NCBI GenBank assembly: GCA_023265995.1
Contig: JAHFSA010000001.1
Location: 248,001 to 312,000 of the forward strand
Direction: 5' to 3'
Source: Perlucidibaca sp.
GTDB lineage: Bacteria > Pseudomonadota > Gammaproteobacteria > Pseudomonadales > Moraxellaceae
Length of the DNA: 64,000 nucleotides
Part shown: in pieces, positions 57,066-64,000 of the stretch
Layout of the letters: every line of letters begins with the position of its first letter
How positions within the stretch are numbered: position 1 is the stretch's first letter
Notes under the pieces: generated by a model
Databases searched by the model: none
Told to the model about the DNA's origin: nothing
The model's input: only the letters and a program-made list of their open reading frames with translations
Position numbers and translations under genes: made by a program

Positions 57066-58130
57066 TCAACGCACTCTGTACAAGGCATAGCTGCCGAAAA
57101 GCAGGCACACGGCTATCGGCAAGGCAACGGCCGCCAGCGGCGACCAGTGGAACAACAAGCTGGCGAAACCGACAGCGTCCTGACCATAACGAAAAACCAG
57201 GCCAACGAGTACACCGGTGATGATGCGAAGTCCGAGCGTGACCGAGCGCAGCGGGCCGAAAATGAACGAGCAGGCGATCAGCACCATGGAGAACACCGCG
57301 ATCGGACTCAGCACTTTCTTCCAGAACTGCAGCTCGTAGGCGCCGGCATCCTGTGCCTGCTTGCGCAGGTAGCGGGAGAACTGGCGCAGATCTTCGAGGC
57401 TGAGCTGGTCGGGAGTCGCCGAGGCCACGGTGAGGAACTCGGGCGTCAGGCTGACCTGCCAGTTTTCGTCGGCCTGGGTCTGCGTGCGGCTGCCACCCTC
57501 AACGGCGTAATCGGTCTTGCGGATGTCGCGCAGCAGCCAGACAGGCTTGTGGTATTCACCCGTGGCGGCATAGGTGGCCGAGACCAGACGCCCTTCGGCG
57601 TCATAGCGGTAGCGGCTGACACCCAGCATCTGGCCCTCGGGCGTCACCAGCTGGATGTTGATGAGCTCGTTGCCTTCACGCTGCCAGTAACCGGTGATGC
57701 GCCCCGGCTGGTAGTCCTGACCGAGCGCGCGGGCCTTCAGGGCCTCGGCGTGCTGATCGGTGACCGGCACCACCTTCTCGCCCAGCACAAGACCGAAGAC
57801 GATGATGACCAGCGCTCCGCGCATGACCCACCAGACCACGCGCAGGGTGCTGACGCCGGCGGCGCGCATGACGGTGATTTCCGAGCTCGACGCGAGGCCG
57901 CCGAGTCCGACCAGGGCACCGATCAGGGCCGACATGGGCAGGATGTCGTAGATATGGCGCGGCAGCGTCAGCAGGACATTCTGGAAGGCCTGCCAGGCGC
58001 CGTAGTTGCCACGCACATTGTCGAGCTCGCCGATGAACGAGAACACCAGATCAAGACCGAGCAGCAGCACCTGCACGAGCAGCATGGCATTGAGCACGGT
58101 GAGACTGACGTGACGCGAGAGACGGGTCAT
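57066..58130 (-). CDS. lptG: LPS-export permease LptG
   Basis: A 354-residue inner-membrane permease of the LptB2FGC complex that extracts lipopolysaccharide. There are three N-terminal helices, a periplasmic jellyroll domain (about 140-260) and three C-terminal helices (VFSMVLIACSFIFGPLRS region). The coupling-helix region ALVGLGGLASSSEITVMRAAGVS is characteristic. Its ATG overlaps the lptF stop (ATGA). Confidence 0.94.
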   Translation of the reverse strand: MTRLSRHVSLTVLNAMLLVQVLLLGLDLVFSFIGELDNVRGNYGAWQAFQNVLLTLPRHIYDILPMSALIGALVGLGGLASSSEITVMRAAGVSTLRVVWWVMRGALVIIVFGLVLGEKVVPVTDQHAEALKARALGQDYQPGRITGYWQREGNELINIQLVTPEGQMLGVSRYRYDAEGRLVSATYAATGEYHKPVWLLRDIRKTDYAVEGGSRTQTQADENWQVSLTPEFLTVASATPDQLSLEDLRQFSRYLRKQAQDAGAYELQFWKKVLSPIAVFSMVLIACSFIFGPLRSVTLGLRIITGVLVGLVFRYGQDAVGFASLLFHWSPLAAVALPIAVCLLFGSYALYRVR

Positions 58131-59212
58131 GTCGCGGCCCTCCGGCGCGGTGTGCCATGCAGCAGCACCAGTGCCAGCACCAGGTAGATGGCATGCGCGC
58201 CCCAGAAGGCATAGCTCTTGAGGTCACCCTTCTCGACGGCATTCTTGACCGCCACGATGAGCACGACATAGCTGAGATAGAGCACGATGGCCGGCAGCAG
58301 CTTGAGGTAGCGGCCCTGGCGCGGGTTGACCTTGGCCAGCGGCAGCGCCAGCAGCGACACCACCGGCACCAGGAAGATCAGCGACCAGCGCCAGCCCCAC
58401 TCGGCCGCCGCCATCTTGTCGCTGTCGGCACGGGTGCGGATGTCCGTGGTCGGAATGGCGCGATAGGTGCCGACTTCGCGGTCGGACAGATCGACCTGCT
58501 TGAAGCGCATGCGGTAGCTGTCGAAGCGGATGCGCTGGTAGGCGGCATCGCCCGGTCGCACTTCCCAGCGCTGGCCGTTGCGCAGCTCGACGGCCTGCGC
58601 CCCGAGCACCGGATCGTTGACGCGACGACCCTCGGCGGCCTCGAGCAGGACCTGGCGATCACCGCTGCCGTCGGGGCCCGGACGTGTCTCCAGGATCAGG
58701 ATGTCGCGCAGCACCGACTTGTCGTTGCTGAGGTCGGCATAGAGCATGCGGTCGCCGACGCGCTGGAAGCGGCCGGGCTGGATGAGATCGAAGGTGCTGC
58801 GCTCGGCCTGTTCGGCATAGAGCCTGTCGGCCTCGGCGAAGCCCTGCGGCGTCCACCAGGTCGACATCAGGGCCGTCAGCGCGGTGACCAGCACGGTGGA
58901 CGGCACCAGCCAGCGGATGAGCTGGGTCGAGCCGACGCCGGCGGCGGAGAGGATGGCCATTTCATTGTCGAGATAGAGCCGGCCCAGCGCCAGCAGCAGG
59001 CCCATGAACAGACCCAGCGGCAGAATCAGTTCGAGGAAACCGGGCAGGCGGTACCAGAGCACGGCCGTCAGCAGGTTGACCGCGATCTTGCCGCTGGCGG
59101 CCTTCTCGAAGAACTGGATGACGCGGCCGCTCATCAGGATGATGGTGAGCAGCCCGGCGACCGCCAGGGTGGTCGCCAGCACCTGTGAGTTGAGATAACG
59201 GCGGATGATCAC
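58127..59212 (-). CDS. lptF: LPS-export permease LptF
   Basis: A 361-residue partner of LptG with the same layout; LGRLYLDNEMAILSAAGVG is the LptB-contact region. I assign the start to GTG at 59212 (VIIRRYLNSQ, matching the family's MIIIRYL), with GGA seven bases upstream, rather than the ATG 22 codons before it, which has no conserved residues. Divergent from pepA, as in Pseudomonas and enterics. Confidence 0.92.
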   Translation of the reverse strand: MIIRRYLNSQVLATTLAVAGLLTIILMSGRVIQFFEKAASGKIAVNLLTAVLWYRLPGFLELILPLGLFMGLLLALGRLYLDNEMAILSAAGVGSTQLIRWLVPSTVLVTALTALMSTWWTPQGFAEADRLYAEQAERSTFDLIQPGRFQRVGDRMLYADLSNDKSVLRDILILETRPGPDGSGDRQVLLEAAEGRRVNDPVLGAQAVELRNGQRWEVRPGDAAYQRIRFDSYRMRFKQVDLSDREVGTYRAIPTTDIRTRADSDKMAAAEWGWRWSLIFLVPVVSLLALPLAKVNPRQGRYLKLLPAIVLYLSYVVLIVAVKNAVEKGDLKSYAFWGAHAIYLVLALVLLHGTPRRRAAT

Positions 59213-59322
59213 GCGGGCATCCTTTATGTGTAGGGGGTCGCGAGAGCGGCCTTGCCATGTGATGCGCAGTCTATCCATCCTGCGATGGCAAAAGCGCGGC
59301 CGACCAGTAAACTAGCTGCAGA

Positions 59323-59329
59323 TTATAAA
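59323..59329 (+). promoter_or_regulatory. Candidate -10 of pepA
   Basis: TTATAAA about 57 bases before the pepA ATG in the 173-bp divergent region with lptF. No good -35 is seen at 17 bp. Confidence 0.3.
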
Positions 59330-59385
59330 CAACCATCAGGCTTTGTCTTGCCAGGCACGACGAGCCGCCTACCCGAGGCTACTCC

Positions 59386-60879
59386 ATGGATCTCGCTGTT
59401 GCCGTCGTGGCGCCGCAGGCGCTGGCTGAAGACAAGACTCCCGCCATCATTGTTGCCGCTCGTGGCAAGACCCTGAGCGACAGCGCTGCCGCCCTCGATG
59501 CCGCCAGCTCCGGCGCCCTCGCCGCCGCGCTCGCCAGTGCCGGCTTCGACGGCAAGCCGGGCCAGACCCTGGCGCTCTACGCCCTGCCCGGCATCAAGGC
59601 CGGCCTGGTGCTGGTGGTCGGCGCCGGCGATGCCGCCGAGATTTCCCTGCAAGCCTGGCACAAGCTCGTGCTGGCCGCCGTCAAGGCGCTGCCGGGCAGG
59701 ATGGGCAAGGCGCTGTCAACGCTGGCCGAGCTGCCGGTCGCCGGCCGTGATGTCAACGAACGCATCAGCGATCAGGCCCGCTTCGTGCTCGAGGCCGGCT
59801 ATCGCTTCGACGAATACAAGTCCAAGAAGCCGGCCGCCGGCGATCTGCTGAGCAAGCTGACCCTGGCCATCGCCGACAAGGCCGGTCTCAAGGCCGCCAA
59901 AGATGCCCTGGTCTGGGGCCAGTGCATCGGCACCGGCCAGAGCTTCGCGCGCGACCTCGGCAACCAGCCCGGCAACGTCGCCTATCCCGGCTATCTCGCC
60001 GAAATGGCACGCGCCATCGGCGAAGACGGCGACGTCAAGGTCGAGGTCATGGGTGAAGAGGAGCTGCGCAAGCTCGGCATGCACTGCCTGCTCTCGGTCT
60101 CCGCCGGCTCGCAGCACGACGCCCAGCTGGTGACCCTGAACTACCAGGGCGGCAAGGCCAAGGATGCGCCCGTGGTGCTGGTCGGCAAGGGCATCACCTT
60201 CGACACCGGTGGCATCAGCCTGAAGCCGGGTGCCGGCATGGACGAAATGAAGTTCGACATGTGCGGCGCCGCCTCCGTGCTCGGCGTCATGGCCGCCATC
60301 AAGCTCGCCAGGCTCAAGCTCAATGTCATCGGCGTCATTGCCTGCGCCGAGAACATGCCGTCGGGCACCGCCACGCGTCCGGGCGACATCGTCAAGACCA
60401 TGTCCGGCCAGACCGTGGAGATTCTCAACACCGACGCCGAAGGCCGCCTCGTGCTCTGCGACGCGCTGACCTATGTCGAGCGCTTCAAGCCGGCCGTGGT
60501 GGTCGACATCGCCACCCTCACCGGCGCCTGCGTGGTCGCGCTCGGCAAGGTCGCCTCCGGCCTGTTCTCGCCGCAGGACGAGCTCGCCGAGGAACTGCTT
60601 GCCGCCGGCCAGCGCGTCGATGACCGCGCCTGGCGCCTGCCGGTCTGGGACGACTACCAGGAACTGCTGGACTCGCCGTTCGCCGACATCGCCAACATCG
60701 GCGGTCCGACTGCCGGTTCCATCACCGCCGCCTGCTATCTCGCGCGCTTCACCAAGGCCTACTCCTGGGCGCATCTGGACATCGCCGGCACGGCCTGGCT
60801 GAGCGGCGCGCAGAAGGGTGCCACCGGCCGTCCGGTGCCGTTGCTGCTGGAGTTCCTCCGCGCCCGTGCGGCCGGCTGA
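59386..60879 (+). CDS. pepA: Leucyl aminopeptidase PepA
   Basis: A 497-residue di-zinc M17 aminopeptidase, which in E. coli also binds DNA in Xer recombination and car regulation. Metal ligands and active-site residues: VGKGITFDTGGISLKP (Lys and Asp), KFDMCGAASVLG and the signature NTDAEGRLVL. An N-terminal domain fills the first 165 residues. GAGG lies eight bases before the ATG. holC follows within eight bases. Confidence 0.96.
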   Translation: MDLAVAVVAPQALAEDKTPAIIVAARGKTLSDSAAALDAASSGALAAALASAGFDGKPGQTLALYALPGIKAGLVLVVGAGDAAEISLQAWHKLVLAAVKALPGRMGKALSTLAELPVAGRDVNERISDQARFVLEAGYRFDEYKSKKPAAGDLLSKLTLAIADKAGLKAAKDALVWGQCIGTGQSFARDLGNQPGNVAYPGYLAEMARAIGEDGDVKVEVMGEEELRKLGMHCLLSVSAGSQHDAQLVTLNYQGGKAKDAPVVLVGKGITFDTGGISLKPGAGMDEMKFDMCGAASVLGVMAAIKLARLKLNVIGVIACAENMPSGTATRPGDIVKTMSGQTVEILNTDAEGRLVLCDALTYVERFKPAVVVDIATLTGACVVALGKVASGLFSPQDELAEELLAAGQRVDDRAWRLPVWDDYQELLDSPFADIANIGGPTAGSITAACYLARFTKAYSWAHLDIAGTAWLSGAQKGATGRPVPLLLEFLRARAAG

Positions 60880-60886
60880 CCCGGCC

Positions 60887-61318
60887 TTGGAAATCACCTT
60901 CTATGTGCTTGCCGCCGATGCTCCGCTGTCGGCGCGCGTGACCACCGCCTGCCGTCTCATCGACAAGGCCTGGCAGCAGAACCGCAAGGTCCTGATCCAG
61001 GCCGGCAGCCGCAGCGAGGCGGAAACCCTGGACGAGCAGCTCTGGTCGTTCCGGGCCGAGGCCTTCATTCCGCACCATCTGGTCGGCGAAGGCCCGACCC
61101 CGCCGCCACCGGTGCGCATAGGCTGGGAGGCACTGCCGGGTGACAGCCGCGACATCCTGATCAATCTCGGTGCCGACATTCCGGCCGGCTTCGAGCGCTT
61201 CCAGCGCATCATCGAAATCGTCGCCGGCACTGACAGCGAGCGCGAACAGGCGCGCAACCACTGGCGCGAGTACAAGAAGCTGGGCTACACCGTGCAGGCC
61301 CACGAACTCAAGATCTGA
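60887..61318 (+). CDS. holC: DNA polymerase III chi subunit
   Basis: 143 residues from TTG at 60887, seven bases after the pepA stop. This start gives EITFYVL, matching the family's N-terminal strand (TFYLL); a GTG seven codons upstream inside pepA is an alternative. Typical blocks: DKAWQQNRKVLIQAGS, LDEQLWSFRAEAFIPHHLVGEG and RDILINLGADIPAGF. Chi links SSB to the clamp loader through psi. The order pepA-holC-valS is widely conserved. Confidence 0.93.
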   Translation: MEITFYVLAADAPLSARVTTACRLIDKAWQQNRKVLIQAGSRSEAETLDEQLWSFRAEAFIPHHLVGEGPTPPPPVRIGWEALPGDSRDILINLGADIPAGFERFQRIIEIVAGTDSEREQARNHWREYKKLGYTVQAHELKI

Positions 61319-61322
61319 GCCC

Positions 61323-61826
61323 ATGTTCATCGCCCACGCGCCGGCCGGCTACATCACCTCGAGACTGCTGGCACCGGCGTTCGCGCGCACCGGCGCGAGT
61401 TATCGCAGCTTCGTGCTCTGCGGCATGCTCGGTGCCGTGGCGCCCGATATCGATCTGCTCTGGTTCGTGTTCGTGGACCACAGGCAGCACTCGCATCACA
61501 GCTACTTCACCCATCTGCCGGTCACCTGGCTGCTGGCCATGGCCCTGTCGCTGCTCTGGATGCGACGCCGACCAGCCACCGGCGTGCTGGCCTTCAGCTT
61601 CAGCCTCGGCGGCTTCGGCCACATGATCCTGGATACCGTGATGGGCGGCATCCGCTGGCTGGCACCGCTCTCTGACCAGACCTATGTGTTCTTCACACCG
61701 ACGTCGGACTTCGTCGGCATGTGGTGGTTCTATTTCCTCTTCCACTGGAGCTTCAAGCTGGAACTGGCGATCACCCTGGCGGCGCTGCTGTTCTGGCTGA
61801 AGCCGCACCGGACTTCGCAGCGATGA
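61323..61826 (+). CDS. YdjM-like membrane-bound putative metal-dependent hydrolase
   Basis: 167 residues. Several membrane helices are interspersed with histidines and aspartates (MFIAHAPAGY, VAPDIDLLW, HRQHSHHSYFTHLPVTW, GHMILDT), the pattern of the LexA-regulated YdjM/YfhO hydrolase-like family. The true substrate is unknown. It starts four bases after the holC stop and its own stop overlaps the next gene's start (ATGA). Confidence 0.75.
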   Translation: MFIAHAPAGYITSRLLAPAFARTGASYRSFVLCGMLGAVAPDIDLLWFVFVDHRQHSHHSYFTHLPVTWLLAMALSLLWMRRRPATGVLAFSFSLGGFGHMILDTVMGGIRWLAPLSDQTYVFFTPTSDFVGMWWFYFLFHWSFKLELAITLAALLFWLKPHRTSQR

Positions 61827-62641
61827 CGATGCTGACCGTGCTGTCGCCGCTCAGCGCCTGGCTGGTCATGCTCGCGCTCAGTGCCCAGGCCTGTCGCCAT
61901 GGCGAGGCCGGCGGCGGCCACTTCCTCACCGCGCGCCACCTGCTGCTGGCCTATGCCCTGCCCATGTCGGGGATTATCGCCCTGCCGCTGCTGCTGCCAC
62001 TGAGCCCGGAAAGCCGGCTCGGCCTCATGATCTGCGTGCTCTCCGGCTGCGGCACCTCGGGCGCGGCCATCGCACGCTCCGCCGGCGCCCGCCCCGACCG
62101 CATCATCGCGCTCATGCTCGCCAGTGCCGCCATCGCCCTCATCGGCCTGCCCCTGGCCGTGCTCCTGCAGACCGACAGCAGCCACTTCCTCGGCAGCGCC
62201 GGCACCATCCTGGCCGTGCTGCTGCTTGCCCAGTGGCTGCCGTTCCAGCTCGGCAGCCGGCACTTCCGCCGCCACCGCGACCAGCAGCAGATCGAGCGCC
62301 TGCTCGACAGGCTGGCGTCCATTTCGGTCATCGCGCTGATTCTGCTGATCGCCTGGCAGGAGCTGCCACGACTTCCGGCGCACCCCGAGATCGCCCTGGC
62401 CGGAGCACTGACCGCCGTCATGCTCGGTCTCGTCAGTCGTGTCGCCACGGCGCCGACACCGGGCCTGGAAACCCTCATCGTGGTGCGCAACCTGACCGCC
62501 GCCACGCTGGTCACCACACAGCTGCCGATGGCCGCCGAAGCCATGACCGCGCTCTGCGCCTTCGGTCTCGCCATGTATCCGGTGGCGCTGACCGTGACCT
62601 GGCTCGCACGCCCACCACGAGCAGGCCAGTCCCCGCTATAA
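61823..62641 (+). CDS. BASS-like (bile acid:Na+ symporter fold) membrane protein
   Basis: 272 residues with about eight hydrophobic segments. LPMSGIIALPLLLPL and CVLSGCGTSGAAIARSAG resemble the first BASS repeat (family: GxxGTS..A...GGD). VVRNLTAATLVTTQLP is a possible second-repeat counterpart (family: RN..LA). It is shorter than the usual 300-320 residues. Substrate unknown. It is coupled to the YdjM-like gene by ATGA, and the TATAAT for valS overlaps its last codon. Confidence 0.6.
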   Translation: MTMLTVLSPLSAWLVMLALSAQACRHGEAGGGHFLTARHLLLAYALPMSGIIALPLLLPLSPESRLGLMICVLSGCGTSGAAIARSAGARPDRIIALMLASAAIALIGLPLAVLLQTDSSHFLGSAGTILAVLLLAQWLPFQLGSRHFRRHRDQQQIERLLDRLASISVIALILLIAWQELPRLPAHPEIALAGALTAVMLGLVSRVATAPTPGLETLIVVRNLTAATLVTTQLPMAAEAMTALCAFGLAMYPVALTVTWLARPPRAGQSPL

Positions 62642-62642
62642 T
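62637..62642 (+). promoter_or_regulatory. Probable -10 of valS
   Basis: TATAAT 67 bases before the valS ATG, overlapping the stop codon of the preceding gene. No clear -35 at standard spacing. Confidence 0.45.
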
Positions 62643-62708
62643 CCCGCCTTTGTCTTGCCACGCTGCCCATGTCGCCATGGCCGGCGCCCCGATCTGCACG
62701 AGTGAACT

Positions 62709-64000
62709 ATGGATTCGACATTCAACCCCGCCGACATCGAACGCCGCTGGGCCGAACGCTGGGAAGCCGAGGGCTGCTTCAAGCCGTCCGGCACCGGCAC
62801 GCCCTACTGCATCATGATCCCGCCGCCGAATGTCACCGGCTCGCTGCACATGGGTCACGGCTTCAACAACGCCATCATGGATGCGCTCGTGCGCTTCAAC
62901 CGCATGCGTGGCCACAACACGCTCTGGCAGCCGGGCACCGACCACGCCGGCATCGCCACCCAGATGGTGGTCGAGCGCCAGCTCGCCGCCAACGGCGTCA
63001 ACCGTCATGACCTCGGCCGCGACAAGTTCCTCGAAAAGGTCTGGGAGTGGAAGGAAGAGTCCGGCGGCACCATCACCCGCCAGATCCGCCGCCTCGGCTC
63101 GTCGGTGGACTGGTCGCGCGAACGTTTCACCATGGATGCCGGCCTCTCGCGCGCCGTCCAGGAAGCCTTCGTTCGCCTGCACGAGGATGGCCTGATCTAT
63201 CGCGGCAAGCGTCTGGTGAACTGGGACCCGAAGCTGCACACGGCGATCTCCGACCTGGAAGTGCTGTCGGAAGAAAAGACCGGCTCGATGTGGCATTTCC
63301 GCTATCCGCTCGCCAATTCGGCCGCGGGCACCCAGGGCGAGGCCGGCAAGGACTACCTCGTGGTCGCCACCACGCGTCCGGAAACCATGCTCGGTGACAC
63401 CGCCGTCGCCGTGAATCCGGAAGACGAGCGCTACCAGCATCTGCTCGGCGAGATGATCCGCCTGCCGGTCACCGGCCGCCTCATCCCCATCATCGCCGAC
63501 AGCTATGTCGACAAGGAATTCGGCACCGGCTGCGTGAAGATCACGCCGGCGCACGACTTCAACGACTATGAAGTGGGCAAGCGCCACGACCTGCCGCTGA
63601 TCAACGTGCTCGACCGCGATGCCGCCATCCTGGCGACCTTCGAGGTCATGGCCGGCGGCAGCTTCGCGCCGCTGCCCGCCGAGGCCTGCCCGGCCGCCTA
63701 CGCCGGTCTCGACCGCTTCGTCGCGCGCAAGGCCGTCGTCGCCCAGGCCGAGGCCGAAGGCTGGCTGGACGAGATCAAGCCGCATGCGCTCAAGGTGCCG
63801 ACCGGCGACCGCTCCGGCGTGGTGGTCGAGCCCTGGCTCACCGACCAGTGGTATGTGAAGGCTGCCGTGCTCGCCAAGCCGGCGCTGGAAGCCGTCGAGG
63901 ACGGCCGCATCAAATTCGTGCCCGAGCAGTACCAGAACATGTACTACGCCTGGATGCGCGACATCCAGGACTGGTGCATCTCGCGTCAGCTCTGGTGGGG
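62709..64000 (+). CDS. valS: Valyl-tRNA synthetase, 3' part beyond window
   Basis: The first 430 codons of a class I synthetase that is normally about 900-950 residues. The N-terminus [18 protein letters not shown] is typical. The HIGH-type motif is GSLHMGHG (residues 43-50). The CP1 editing domain is under way: [20 protein letters not shown] and the [20 protein letters not shown] segment. The last visible residues ([11 protein letters not shown]) are the conserved class I block after the editing domain. KMSKS lies outside the window. It may share a transcript with the genes before it or use the TATAAT upstream. Confidence 0.96.
   Translation, partial: MDSTFNPADIERRWAERWEAEGCFKPSGTGTPYCIMIPPPNVTGSLHMGHGFNNAIMDALVRFNRMRGHNTLWQPGTDHAGIATQMVVERQLAANGVNRHDLGRDKFLEKVWEWKEESGGTITRQIRRLGSSVDWSRERFTMDAGLSRAVQEAFVRLHEDGLIYRGKRLVNWDPKLHTAISDLEVLSEEKTGSMWHFRYPLANSAAGTQGEAGKDYLVVATTRPETMLGDTAVAVNPEDERYQHLLGEMIRLPVTGRLIPIIADSYVDKEFGTGCVKITPAHDFNDYEVGKRHDLPLINVLDRDAAILATFEVMAGGSFAPLPAEACPAAYAGLDRFVARKAVVAQAEAEGWLDEIKPHALKVPTGDRSGVVVEPWLTDQWYVKAAVLAKPALEAVEDGRIKFVPEQYQNMYYAWMRDIQDWCISRQLWW

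Overview
The window looks like a chromosomal segment from a high-G+C gammaproteobacterium of the order Pseudomonadales. From about 18.4 kb to the right edge, the housekeeping genes run in an order I recall from Pseudomonas chromosomes: tadA-guaA-guaB/xseA, der-bamB-yfgM-hisS-ispG-rodZ-rlmN-ndk-iscX-fdx-hscAB-iscAUSR, cysE-trmJ/suhB, secF-secD-yajC-tgt-queA, lptG-lptF/pepA-holC-valS. The galU-pgi-ugd-like block at the left edge resembles the sugar-nucleotide end of Moraxellaceae (Acinetobacter) capsule loci. Family and genus cannot be fixed from sequence alone. I found no phage, insertion sequence or CRISPR array.

Region 1 (1-18.3 kb, all minus strand) makes a surface polysaccharide. Reading in the direction of transcription it encodes a WbpL-type lipid-carrier sugar-phosphate transferase, a WbpM-type 4,6-dehydratase and an NAD-dependent epimerase. 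Two small secreted proteins with glycine-rich tails follow. Next comes a group-4-capsule-like export set: Wza/GfcE, a GfcB-like lipoprotein, a protein that appears to fuse GfcC and GfcD (YjbG-YjbH), a Wzc/Etk tyrosine kinase and a Wzb/Etp phosphatase. Precursor genes end the run: a GDP-mannose Nudix hydrolase, ManC, GalU, Pgi and a degenerate UDP-glucose-dehydrogenase-like protein cut by the window edge. No flippase, polymerase or other glycosyltransferase lies in the window.

Region 2 (18.4-30.3 kb) holds tadA, guaA and guaB, with xseA and an M23 peptidase divergent from them. Between the M23 gene and der sit three tightly packed minus-strand genes: a TonB-dependent receptor, an ABC-type substrate-binding-like protein, and a hybrid sensor kinase that keeps its phospho-accepting histidine and receiver domains but has no ATPase domain.

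Region 3 (30.3-47.1 kb) is the conserved der/bamB, isoprenoid/RodZ/RlmN, ndk and isc iron-sulfur block. It has a clear IscR-type operator before iscR. A long palindromic repeat separates iscX from ndk. A CNNM-family membrane protein gene on the plus strand lies between cysE and iscR.

Region 4 (47.1-64 kb) carries suhB, an unknown small outer-membrane-like protein, a glutathione transferase, the SecDF-YajC and queuosine genes, and tRNA-Leu(CAA) with a strong promoter. It continues with an RDD membrane protein, a PP2C phosphatase and a small membrane protein coupled to lptFG. Last come pepA, holC, a YdjM-like protein, a BASS-like transporter and the first third of valS or more, cut by the window end.
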